Shown: piece by piece, positions 53,701-56,001 of the stretch
Layout of the letters: every line of letters begins with the position of its first letter
Numbering within the stretch: the first letter of the stretch is position 1
DNA from: Mimachlamys varia
Lineage: Eukaryota; Mollusca; Bivalvia; Pectinida; Pectinidae
Direction: 5' to 3'
DNA: 64,000 nucleotides
Assembly (NCBI GenBank): GCA_947623455.1
Contig: OX392536.1
Coordinates: forward strand, 13,201,282 to 13,265,281
Made by a program: the position numbers and the translations under genes
The notes under the pieces: model-generated
What the model was told of the DNA's origin: nothing
What the model saw: the letters and a program-made list of their open reading frames with translations, nothing else
Databases searched by the model: none

Positions 53701-55847
53701 GACCTTGACATACTTTCAAGGTCACAGATGTCAAATGTGTTATCAATCTTTAATACAACATCTTTTCAGTAACTAAAAGACCCTTGTGGGATGAAGGGCT
53801 ACCAAGTTTGTTAAAATGTACGACATTTTTAAGGTCACAGAGATCAAATGTCTCAAACCTTTCAAGAAACTTTTTCTCAATAACTAAAAGGCCCAGGGAA
53901 CTCTTATTTGGTTTGTAGCATGCTGGGATAAAGGGCTACCAATTTTGTTAAAATGAATAACCTTTACCTACTTTCAAGGTCACAAGGATCAAATGTGTTA
54001 AAATCTTCAAGAAACTTCTTCTCAATAACTGAAAGCCATTGGTACTGATATTTGGCCAGTAGGATGCTGCGATTAAGGGTTACCACGTTACGCAGTGGCG
54101 ACGTCGTCAACATTTGCGTTAAAGTCCACTTTTCACTTTGTTATAATTATCCAATTGAATTGAAAGTTGGTCACATTGTTCAAACCATCATACTTAATAC
54201 CTTACCTGAATTTAAATGAAATCGTGTTTCAGGTTTTGGTGTTTTGGGGCAAAAACATGGGAATTTTGAGAATTTGCGTTAAAGGTCACTTTTTATATTG
54301 TTGCAGATATCCGATTGAATTGAAACTTAATGTAGTTACTAACATCATCATACTGAACACCTTAATGAGATTTGGAGGACATTGATTTGCAGGTTCCGCT
54401 GTTTTGGGGCAAAAATATGGGAATTTGAGAATTTGCTTTGAAGTCCACTTTTTATATTGTGACCGATATCAGATTCAATTGAAACTTAGGGTAGTTACTA
54501 ATATTATCATACTGAAGACCTTACTGAAAATCAGAGGGATTTTTGAGAATTTTCATTAGGATCCACTATTTATAGTGTAATTGATATATAATTAAATTGA
54601 AACTTGGCTATGTTACAGATATGATCTTGCTGTATGTATTTTGTCATTTTTACGTTGGAACTTAAACATTATCGGCAAAGCGGGAAAGGCGAGACTAATA
54701 ATTATGCGTAATTCTTGTTAACCTATCCGTGTTCTAGCTCAGAATTGGTTTAGGTGTTATTCAGAGTAATAACAAAACAAAAGTTGTTGGTACTAGTACA
54801 GCAAAACTCAGTTGACCATTATGGCCCATGGGCCTCTTGTCTATAGAAAACATGTAAATAGTAACAAAACTCCTGATGAATATGCATGAAGATCTTAAAG
54901 AAAACTGATCAACACAAATGACACACAAATACCTTTTAACTGTTAAGTTGCAATTTTCAGGCCAGAGGAGGAAAGATGGGGCCGTAATCGAGAGAGTGGT
55001 AGGTCTGAAGAAGGAAGGGAAGGTTGGCGCAGTTGTGAGGGGCGTGATGATGGAGAAAGAGATGGATTCAGAGGACCACAAAGGGAAGATCGGGGTGGGT
55101 TTGAAAGAGGCCCTCGAGACAGTAGAGATAGCTTTGGAGATAAAGGCCCTAGAGATGACCGTGATAGCTTCAGGGGTCCTCCCAGAGATGACCGTGATGG
55201 ACCAAGAGACAGGGGTCCCTCTAGGGATGAAGGACGCTGGGGTGACCGTGGTCCCAGAGATGATCAAGATGGACCGCGCTCCTGGCGTGGAAGAGAGGAC
55301 AGAGGGCAAAGGGAAGAAGGCAGTGGAGCTTGGCGAGGAAGTCGCGGTGATTCTGATGGCGGAAGATGGGGATCCCGAGGAGGGGAATCAGAAGGTGGTA
55401 GATGGGGATCCCGAGGAGGAGAATCGGAAGGCGGAAGATGGGGATCCCGAGGAGGGGAATCTGAAGGCGGAAGATGGGGATCCCGAGGAGGGGAATCGGA
55501 AGGCGGAAGATGGGGATCCCGAGGAGGGGAATCGGAAGGCGGAAGATGGGGATCCCGAGGAGGGGAACCTGAAGGCGGAAGATGGGGATCCCGAGGAGGG
55601 GAATCGGAAGGCAGTAGTCGTTGGTCTAGAGGAGGAGACTCTGAAGGGGTACCAAGGGGAGGCGACTCTGATGGTGGAGGTAGATGGGGTTCAAGAGGTG
55701 GAGATGTCGACAGTGGACGCAGAGGTGGTGACTCGGATGGTGGAAGTAGATGGAGACCAGGAAGGGCAGGTATGCCCAGGGATGTACGCCTTGATGATCC
55801 CATCCCAGAGAAACGACCACCACGCGAGGAATGGAAGCCCAAAACAG
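14744..55847 (+). CDS. EIF3A: EIF3A, eukaryotic translation initiation factor 3 subunit a, 20 coding exons (3' end outside window)
   Basis: This gene encodes the scaffold subunit of eIF3, which organises the 43S pre-initiation complex on the 40S ribosome in the cytoplasm. The 20 exons join in phase into 1,215 codons. Residues 1-310 form the helical N-terminal part ([46 protein letters not shown]). About 312-495 is the PCI domain ([22 protein letters not shown]). About 540-920 is a long Glu/Lys/Arg-rich coiled coil. About 920-1215 is an RG/RD-rich tail with RGPRDDRD motifs and seven copies of a 12-residue repeat. Length and order match animal eIF3a (human about 1,380 residues), so 100-200 residues remain beyond the right edge. 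Every boundary is GT-AG. The exon 14 acceptor is AAG and the exon 11 donor is GTCAGA, both weaker than usual. Confidence 0.97.
15146..15507. mobile_element. MITE, 362 bp, in EIF3A intron 1
   Basis: The ends are inverted: AGGACTCGCACAACTAAAT (15146-15164) and ATTTAGTTGTGCGAGTCCT (15489-15507), flanked by TTGA and TGAA. The right end has been tandemly duplicated (15488-15520 and 15530-15560, TGATTTAGTTGTGCG). It is non-coding. Confidence 0.75.
15659..18009. mobile_element. TTAA-flanked inverted-repeat element, 2.35 kb, in EIF3A intron 1
   Basis: Long imperfect inverted arms of about 200 bp run from TTAA|AGGATTTGTGCAACGAAAAA (left) to the matching CGTTGCACAAATCCT|TTAA (right). Both arms include the GGACTAAGATGACGTCAC word, reversed between arms (about 15842-15859 and 17809-17826). 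TTAA lies at both outer edges (15655-15658, 18010-18013). The interior holds the small palindromes at 16091-16107 and 16513-16542 and no recognised coding sequence. Confidence 0.7.
18014..18395. mobile_element. TTAA-flanked MITE, 382 bp, in EIF3A intron 1
   Basis: The ends are AGGCCCAATA on the left and TATTGGGCCT on the right, with TTAA on both sides (18010-18013 and 18396-18399). Its left TTAA is the same four bases as the right TTAA of the preceding 2.35-kb element, so the two abut on one target site. Confidence 0.75.
18708..19307. mobile_element. Inverted-repeat element with a small minus-strand ORF, 600 bp
   Basis: The inverted ends are GGCCAAATAAAATAATATGT and ACATATTATTTGATTTGGCC, with TTA directly outside both. 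Inside, on the minus strand, an 87-codon frame begins [20 protein letters not shown] at 19058 with a good AAAATGG start context and ends at 18795. The family of the protein is not recognised. Confidence 0.6.
18795..19058 (-). CDS. Hypothetical 87-residue ORF inside an inverted-repeat element
   Basis: The frame runs from ATG at 19058 to a stop at 18795. It is less AT-rich than its surroundings, has cysteine/histidine spacing near its start (CQHSQEH, then [10 protein letters not shown]) and a glycine/valine-rich end ([18 protein letters not shown]). I do not recognise it. It could be an element-encoded peptide, a captured first exon, or chance. It lies antisense within EIF3A intron 1. Confidence 0.25.
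   Translation of the reverse strand: MASAVLALKFEKCQHSQEHRVMTACPSTEFISDIFRSHCSDHTKTCQVKIRASVSSDGAAGSFDVGAGLSVADVVGLGVKFRKGDIK
19308..20152. other. EIF3A intron 1, no feature seen
   Basis: AT-rich intron sequence. The open frame at 19461-19700 has no recognisable domain and is likely chance. Confidence 0.5.
20153..20263. repeat. Hairpin-forming inverted repeat, about 110 bp
   Basis: The arms TTTAACTTTCATAG-GTTATGAAAGGTCAGC-G and their reverse complement, each about 45 bp with few mismatches, enclose a loop of about 20 bp. It could be a very short MITE or fold into a stable stem in the EIF3A pre-mRNA. Confidence 0.75.
20687..21297. mobile_element. hAT-like palindromic MITE, 611 bp
   Basis: The ends GCAGGGTGCAAAATATCC and GGATATTTTGCACCCTGC (the latter with small changes) begin inverted arms of about 130 bp. 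A second inner inverted pair (GAGACCTTGACGCAGATCA at about 21001 and its complement near 21094) makes much of the element palindromic. The flanking 8-mers GGTTATAA and AATTATAA match at 6 of 8 positions, fitting an aged 8-bp target duplication. It ends 140 bp before exon 2. Confidence 0.75.
21438..21628 (+). CDS. EIF3A: EIF3A exon 2
   Basis: TTTTCAG acceptor; reads (E)[20 protein letters not shown] through [11 protein letters not shown], residues 17-80, then GTAATA donor. This block is among the most conserved of eIF3a. Confidence 0.97.
21680..22200 (+). repeat. Family A repeat fragments in intron 2
   Basis: Degenerate repeats of the type ...ATGACCTTGACC...TTCAAGGTCACA...AACCGAAAGGCC..., the core of family A (see 29424-30449). 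They occupy most of intron 2 and lie in the sense direction. Confidence 0.65.
22216..22352 (+). CDS. EIF3A: EIF3A exon 3
   Basis: TTAAAG acceptor, a weak AAAG with little pyrimidine; reads [20 protein letters not shown] through [10 protein letters not shown], residues 81-126, donor AGAG|GTATGA. Confidence 0.95.
22600..23640 (+). mobile_element. Family A tandem-cored element, 3' part, ending 35 bp before exon 4
   Basis: About six copies of a ~150-bp core (AAAAGGCCTAGAAGCATGAT, ATGAAGCC-GACA-AGTTTG, GACC-ATATTCAAGGTCACA) end in GATACCAGGTGAGCGATGCAG and GGGCCTCTTGTTGT. The end lies at 23640 and the exon 4 acceptor at 23674. Sense orientation. Confidence 0.8.
23675..23838 (+). CDS. EIF3A: EIF3A exon 4
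   Basis: TTTCAG acceptor; reads (S)[17 protein letters not shown] through [16 protein letters not shown], residues 126-181, donor CAAG|GTAGGA. Confidence 0.97.
23839..24595. other. EIF3A intron 4, nothing seen
   Basis: AT-rich intron without recognised repeats or coding sequence. Confidence 0.5.
24596..24654 (+). CDS. EIF3A: EIF3A exon 5
   Basis: TTTGCAG acceptor; short 59-nt exon reading (A)[19 protein letters not shown], residues 181-200, donor GTAAGT. It is too short to show as an ORF and is supported by phase and homology. Confidence 0.96.
24655..25109. other. EIF3A intron 5, nothing seen
   Basis: No recognised repeat or gene. Confidence 0.5.
25110..25250 (+). CDS. EIF3A: EIF3A exon 6
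   Basis: AATAG acceptor; reads [20 protein letters not shown] through [14 protein letters not shown], residues 201-247, donor CAG|GTATGT. Confidence 0.97.
25531..26292 (+). mobile_element. Hairpin-ended element (family E), 0.76 kb
   Basis: It starts AGGTCACCTGAG and ends CTCAGGTGACCGCTAAGGCC followed by CTTGGGCCTCTTGT. A CCGTCCGGCGTCGTTCGTCG tract follows the 5' end. The core has two ~165-bp copies (AGGTACTACAG-TATTTCTC, GATAGAAAGATCRTCA, GGGAAATAACA). It has the same general layout as families A-D. Sense orientation. Confidence 0.75.
26343..26654. mobile_element. hAT-like MITE, 312 bp
   Basis: The ends CAGGGCTTTTTCTGGG and CCTAGAAAAAGCCCTG are inverted. TAGCT stands directly outside both (26338-26342, 26655-26659). 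A T-homopolymer of 23 lies inside. It is non-coding. Confidence 0.75.
26660..27168. other. EIF3A intron 6, distal part
   Basis: A fragment near 26990-27070 (GACTGACAACCCTTGGCGCT-GAGGGGCGGGG) resembles the family B core. Otherwise nothing was recognised. Confidence 0.45.
27169..27377 (+). CDS. EIF3A: EIF3A exon 7
   Basis: GTATGTAG acceptor; reads [20 protein letters not shown] through [17 protein letters not shown], residues 248-317, donor CCAAAA|GTAAGT. Confidence 0.96.
27427..27800 (+). repeat. Direct repeat copy 1, with a 112-bp MITE inside
   Basis: The segment from TAACTAACC-TT-AGTCATGTCAT to CTTACACTCGTGT matches 29048-29312 over about 230 bp. At 27652-27763 this copy holds an extra 112-bp piece with inverted ends CAATGTAATATG / CATATTACATTG, between ACACTCGTGT and ACATTCATGT. 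The other copy lacks it. Confidence 0.8.
27990..28655 (+). mobile_element. Family B tandem-cored element, 0.66 kb
   Basis: It opens with GGGCCGGTGAGCTTATGCCAT followed by a GTCGTCTGTC tract. It has about three ~150-bp cores (AAACATCCTTTG, GGGAACAGATTTTGTATAAAT, GGCTGGA-GG-GGGCCCAATAGG) and ends TATCCAGGTGAGAAATACACG...GGCCTCT. It shares ends with family A but has a different core. Sense orientation. Confidence 0.75.
28656..29047 (+). repeat. Family C fragments
   Basis: Pieces such as AATATGGCCGCCAGGATAGC, TTCATATGCAGGTTC and CTTTCTTGTGCATTGTCCA are the core of family C (see 30451-31355). Degenerate, sense. Confidence 0.6.
29048..29312 (+). repeat. Direct repeat copy 2 (empty site)
   Basis: Matches 27427-27651 and then continues CGTGTAAGATCCCCTATTT without the 112-bp MITE found in copy 1. 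It carries its own short insertion GGTATTACACAAGTG. Confidence 0.75.
29424..30449 (+). mobile_element. Family A element, complete-looking, 1.0 kb
   Basis: The 5' end is TTAGCTCACCTGGCCTGAAG followed by GACCTAGTGAGCTTATGATG, a hairpin. About five tandem ~150-bp cores follow. The 3' end is GATACCAGACGAGC...GATAGGGCCTCTTATT. It is non-coding and lies directly against the family C element at 30451. Sense orientation. Confidence 0.8.
30451..31355 (+). mobile_element. Family C element, complete-looking, 0.9 kb
   Basis: The 5' end is a hairpin with AGCCCACCAT / ATGGTGGGCT arms, followed by TGGTCCGTCGTCTGTGGAAC. The core has four to five ~150-bp repeats (AATATGGCTGACAGG, CTATCTTGGATTTGTGA, CTATTTCTTGAGAA). 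The 3' end is ATGGTGGGCGCCAAGATCCC then TCTTGGATCTCTCGTT, again a hairpin. Sense orientation. Confidence 0.8.
31392..32644 (+). mobile_element. Tandem-cored hairpin element, copy 2, ending 22 bp before exon 8
   Basis: Same family as 6758-8731, opposite orientation. It begins AGTCCCCCACCGG (31392-31404) with a hairpin, then a (GTCC)n tract and six to seven ~155-bp cores, and ends CCGGTGGGGGACT (32612-32624). A further 20 bp (GTAATTCGTTGAATTATCTT) is shared with the flank of the other copy, so the true edge is probably 32644. The exon 8 acceptor follows after only 22 bp. Confidence 0.85.
32667..32838 (+). CDS. EIF3A: EIF3A exon 8
   Basis: TTGGACAG acceptor; reads (K)[19 protein letters not shown] through [17 protein letters not shown], residues 317-374, start of the PCI domain; donor CTG|GTATGC. 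Confidence 0.96.
32895..33600 (+). repeat. Fragments of families C, A and a CCCCCGCC-hairpin family
   Basis: Three 5' ends stand in a row: AGCCCACCATCATCACCACC (C), AAGCTCACCTGGCCCAAAGG (A), and TATGCCCCCGCCATGAAAT/GGGTGGGGGAGGGGG...GGGCATATA, a hairpin that starts another family with a ~160-bp core (CTCTGATTGGC-AAA). All are in sense orientation, each truncated by the next. Confidence 0.7.
33601..34532 (+). mobile_element. Family A element, 3' part
   Basis: Five to six ~150-bp cores ending GATACAGGTGAGCGATGCAG then GCCAATTGGGCCTCTTATT. Sense orientation. Confidence 0.8.
34533..34800 (+). repeat. Family A fragment
   Basis: Opens GTCACCTGACTAGAAGGGTC and contains one to two degenerate family A cores. 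Sense orientation. Confidence 0.6.
34801..35355. other. EIF3A intron 8, nothing recognised
   Basis: No gene or known family seen between the family A fragments. Confidence 0.45.
35356..35825 (+). repeat. Family A fragment
   Basis: Three degenerate ~150-bp cores after GACCAAGTAAGCTTATGTCT. No clear 3' terminus. Sense orientation. Confidence 0.65.
35941..36132 (+). CDS. EIF3A: EIF3A exon 9
   Basis: TTTTACCCAG acceptor; reads [20 protein letters not shown] through [11 protein letters not shown], residues 375-438, core of the PCI domain; donor CAG|GTATGT. It is a few residues shorter than the human exon in a variable loop. Confidence 0.97.
36428..36544 (+). CDS. EIF3A: EIF3A exon 10
   Basis: ATTTCAG acceptor; reads [20 protein letters not shown] through [12 protein letters not shown], residues 439-477, PCI winged-helix part; donor CAG|GTACAT. 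Confidence 0.96.
36850..37735 (+). mobile_element. Family A 5' piece plus family C element
   Basis: 36850-37040 shows family A core words. From 37030 the family C core follows (AATATGGCTGACAGACAGCC), ending GGTGGGCGCCAAGATCCCTC then GGGATCTCTTGTTA at about 37733. Sense orientation. Confidence 0.75.
38045..38230 (+). CDS. EIF3A: EIF3A exon 11
   Basis: TTTTTTCTGCAG acceptor; reads [20 protein letters not shown], then [20 protein letters not shown], residues 478-539, end of the PCI domain; donor AAG|GTCAGA, non-consensus at +3 and +6. Confidence 0.96.
38300..39376 (+). repeat. Unassigned repeat plus family C element
   Basis: 38300-38660 holds a twice-repeated ~150-bp core (CAGATTTTATTCATATTCACACC-type) not matched elsewhere here. 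38700-39376 is a family C element ending GGTGGGCGCCAAGATCCCTG and TTTCTTAT. Sense orientation. Confidence 0.65.
39599..39736 (+). CDS. EIF3A: EIF3A exon 12
   Basis: TAATTGCAG acceptor; reads [20 protein letters not shown] through [12 protein letters not shown], residues 540-585, start of the charged coiled coil; donor AGG|GTAGGT. Confidence 0.96.
39870..40392 (+). mobile_element. Repeat fragment plus family C 3' part
   Basis: 39880-39990 matches 53395-53500 (TTTGTCAAGAGGTCCAGTTC). 40000-40392 is the family C core, ending GGTGGGTGCCAAGATCCCTC then GGGATTTCTTGTTTT. Sense orientation. Confidence 0.65.
40433..41592. mobile_element. pogo/Tigger-like MITE, 1.16 kb, nested in a family C copy
   Basis: The ends are inverted, CAGTCAAACTTCAATG and TCGATTAATCGAGGTTTGACTG, with TA on both sides (40431-40432, 41593-41594), the pattern of pogo-like elements. 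The right part has a tandem duplication (AATTTTCACTTCGATTTATT at about 41110 and again near 41377). Family C sequence continues on both sides, with the uninterrupted form at about 31160-31270. Confidence 0.7.
41935..42144 (+). CDS. EIF3A: EIF3A exon 13
   Basis: TTTCTTTACAG acceptor; reads [20 protein letters not shown] through [14 protein letters not shown], residues 586-655, coiled coil; donor GAG|GTAATC. The frame stays open for 84 nt past the donor, but the homology stops at DEE. Confidence 0.95.
42247..43005. repeat. 26-bp minisatellite, about 29 units, in intron 13
   Basis: The unit AGGTCATACATAACCTTAATATCTAG is repeated with rare substitutions (AGCGGTC, GGTCGTAC). It begins 103 bp after the exon 13 donor. 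Confidence 0.95.
43204..43709 (+). mobile_element. Family D element, ending 28 bp before exon 14
   Basis: It opens TAAGCTCACCTGTCTTATAA, has three ~165-bp cores (GAATTTGCGTTAAAGTCCAC, TTGAAACTTAGGGTAGTTAC) and ends AAAGCGGGAAAGGCGAGAC...TAATTCTTGT. The same end occurs at about 54670-54719. Exon 14 follows after 28 bp. Sense orientation. Confidence 0.8.
43738..43842 (+). CDS. EIF3A: EIF3A exon 14
   Basis: Acceptor TTTAAG, an unusual AAG; reads [20 protein letters not shown] through [11 protein letters not shown], residues 656-690; donor AAG|GTGAGA. The human protein has the same [22 protein letters not shown] block. Confidence 0.95.
43947..44060 (+). CDS. EIF3A: EIF3A exon 15
   Basis: TTTTTCAG acceptor; reads [20 protein letters not shown] through [10 protein letters not shown], residues 691-728; donor AGG|GTACGA. 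Intron 14 before it is only 104 bp. Confidence 0.95.
44178..44620 (+). mobile_element. Hairpin-headed element fragment (ATACCCC family)
   Basis: It starts with the hairpin ATACCCCATCAACGAAGGTA / GTGGGGGGTAT, followed by TTGTCCGTCCGTCTG, then a ~165-bp core (CTTCTTCTAAACTATACTG). Sense orientation. A possible reversed end (ACAAGAAATAGGCCCAAGG) lies just before it at 44079. Confidence 0.6.
44621..45564. other. EIF3A intron 15, distal part
   Basis: AT-rich, with no recognised gene. It contains an AT-only stretch near 45078-45120. Confidence 0.5.
45565..45687 (+). CDS. EIF3A: EIF3A exon 16
   Basis: TTTTTTTCAG acceptor; reads [20 protein letters not shown] through [10 protein letters not shown], residues 729-769; donor AAG|GTATCG. 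Confidence 0.95.
45700..46239. other. EIF3A intron 16, proximal part
   Basis: A short family C-like start (ATCATTGATGATGGTGGACTG) at about 45711, otherwise no feature. Confidence 0.45.
46240..47145 (+). mobile_element. Family B element, complete-looking, 0.9 kb
   Basis: The 5' end is AGCCTGAAGGGCCGGTGAGC then GTGGTGCAGCGTCCATCGTC. Five ~150-bp cores follow (GGGGCCGGAGGGGC-GGGCC, ACAGATTTTGTATAAATGG). The 3' end is CCCAGGTAAGTGATACAGGC then CCTCTGAGCATCTTGTT. It is the best family B copy here. Sense orientation, 144 bp before exon 17. Confidence 0.8.
47289..47442 (+). CDS. EIF3A: EIF3A exon 17
   Basis: TTTGTTTTAG acceptor; reads [20 protein letters not shown] through [12 protein letters not shown], residues 770-821; donor AGGG|GTAAGT, split codon G|AG. 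Confidence 0.95.
47809..48729 (-). mobile_element. hAT-like element, 921 bp, with transposase N-terminal remnant
   Basis: The ends CAGTGTTCATTTTAG and CTAAAGTTAACACTG are inverted (one mismatch and small indel), with TATAGG flush on both sides (47803-47808, 48730-48735). The minus strand holds a 100-codon ORF (48435-48133) whose composition fits the N-terminus of a hAT-type protein. It is internally deleted. It lies antisense in EIF3A intron 17. Confidence 0.75.
48133..48435 (-). pseudogene. ZNF862/hAT-like N-terminal ORF remnant
   Basis: It begins [20 protein letters not shown] and [10 protein letters not shown], a basic start with a hydrophobic LHYF motif, then an acidic Ser/Thr stretch, then [19 protein letters not shown]. 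The last resembles the FxxxWFxxFPWLxF block that opens the TTF-type zinc finger in ZNF862-like and hAT transposase-derived proteins. The frame stops at the point where CxxC should follow. The assignment rests on motif memory only. Confidence 0.45.
48970..49756 (+). repeat. Family A 5' fragment and unassigned intron sequence
   Basis: TTAGCTCACCTGGCCCAAAG at 48977 is a family A-type 5' end, soon lost. The rest of the stretch shows nothing recognisable. Confidence 0.5.
49758..50145 (+). repeat. Direct duplicate of 41207-41594
   Basis: About 388 bp from TTCAAGGATTGGTCATTTGG to GGTTTGACTGTA repeats 41207-41594 with only scattered changes. It crosses the same junction between a family B-like piece and the pogo-like MITE end. 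It therefore arose by copying that composite, not by fresh insertion. Confidence 0.85.
50170..50480 (+). repeat. Two near-identical 152-bp family B-like units
   Basis: The segment TTGTTCAGATTTGGTCTGAA to CCTATAGGGGAATTGTATTA occurs twice in tandem with almost no difference. The cores are related to family B. Sense orientation. Confidence 0.85.
50490..50985 (+). repeat. Family C core with family A-type 3' end
   Basis: Family C words (AATTTGGCTGACATGTGGCC) run into GGTGAGAGATGCAGGCCAAT and TGGGCCTCTTGT at about 50982, so this is a composite. It ends 96 bp before exon 18. Sense orientation. Confidence 0.7.
51081..51249 (+). CDS. EIF3A: EIF3A exon 18
   Basis: TCTTGTAG acceptor; reads (E)[19 protein letters not shown] through [11 protein letters not shown], residues 821-877, almost all charged residues; donor CAGAG|GTAAGT. 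Confidence 0.95.
51300..52222 (+). mobile_element. Repeats and family A element before exon 19
   Basis: 51318-51420 and 51672-51810 are repeats of TACAGAAGATGAAAAG-GCTTGAATTT. From 51820 family A cores follow, ending GATAGCAGGTGAGCCATGCAG and TGAGCCTCTTTTTT at about 52222, 82 bp before exon 19. Sense orientation. Confidence 0.7.
52304..52432 (+). CDS. EIF3A: EIF3A exon 19
   Basis: CTATAG acceptor; reads (R)[19 protein letters not shown] through [11 protein letters not shown], residues 877-920; donor AGCA|GTAAGT, split codon CA|G. Confidence 0.93.
52491..53180. repeat. 27-bp minisatellite, about 26 units, in intron 19
   Basis: The unit TGGGTAGGTACAGGATGGAG + TTGTGTC is repeated with G/A and T/A variants. 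It begins 58 bp after the exon 19 donor. Each unit carries GGGTAGGT and TAGGTACAG, words resembling 5' splice sites. Its length, a multiple of 3, keeps frames open on both strands. Confidence 0.95.
53181..54841 (+). repeat. Family A and D elements in intron 19
   Basis: 53181-54080 holds family A cores (CAATAACTAAAAGGCCCAGG, CATGCTGGGATGAAGGGCTA). 54110-54719 is a second family D copy (GAATTTGCGTTAAAG-TCAC) ending like 43204-43709. 54820-54841 is a GCCCATGGGCCTCTTGT end, 119 bp before exon 20. Sense orientation. Confidence 0.75.
54961..55847 (+). CDS. EIF3A: EIF3A exon 20, RG-rich repeat exon
   Basis: ATTTTCAG acceptor; with CA from exon 19 the frame reads [20 protein letters not shown], later [20 protein letters not shown], then seven 12-residue repeats, then [20 protein letters not shown] and REEWKPKT|G, residues 920-1215, donor ACAG|GTAAGT. 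The RGPRDDRD style matches the C-terminal repeats of animal eIF3a, a region that binds eIF4B in human. Two longer competing frames cover the same bases but do not fit the splice phase. No stop is reached, so further exons follow beyond the 8-kb satellite. Confidence 0.93.
55355..55606 (+). repeat. Coding 36-bp tandem repeat, seven units, in EIF3A exon 20
   Basis: Seven uninterrupted units of GAAGGCGGAAGATGGGGATC + CCGAGGAGGGGAATCG encode [ED][10 protein letters not shown][SP] (residues 1052-1135). Units 3-5 are nearly identical at the DNA level, showing recent expansion. Confidence 0.93.
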
Positions 55848-56001
55848 GTAAGTTGCTATTTGCTTTAGGGTTGTAGCTTCTCTGACTACTGTATGCCACA
55901 GATAGCTTGATTCTGTGAGCTTTTTAGCTGGCATGATTGCTAATGTGAGATATAATCATCTGTCTTTGTCCATTAATGTCAGTTTACTCTAATATTTTTT
56001 T

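Noticed and set aside
54918..55899. Two long competing frames over exon 20 (acidic EDGDPEEGN repeats on plus, proline-rich on minus)
   Set aside because: They are shadows of the 36-bp repeat. The splice phase from exon 19 and the eIF3a-like RGPRDDRD sequence select the third frame.
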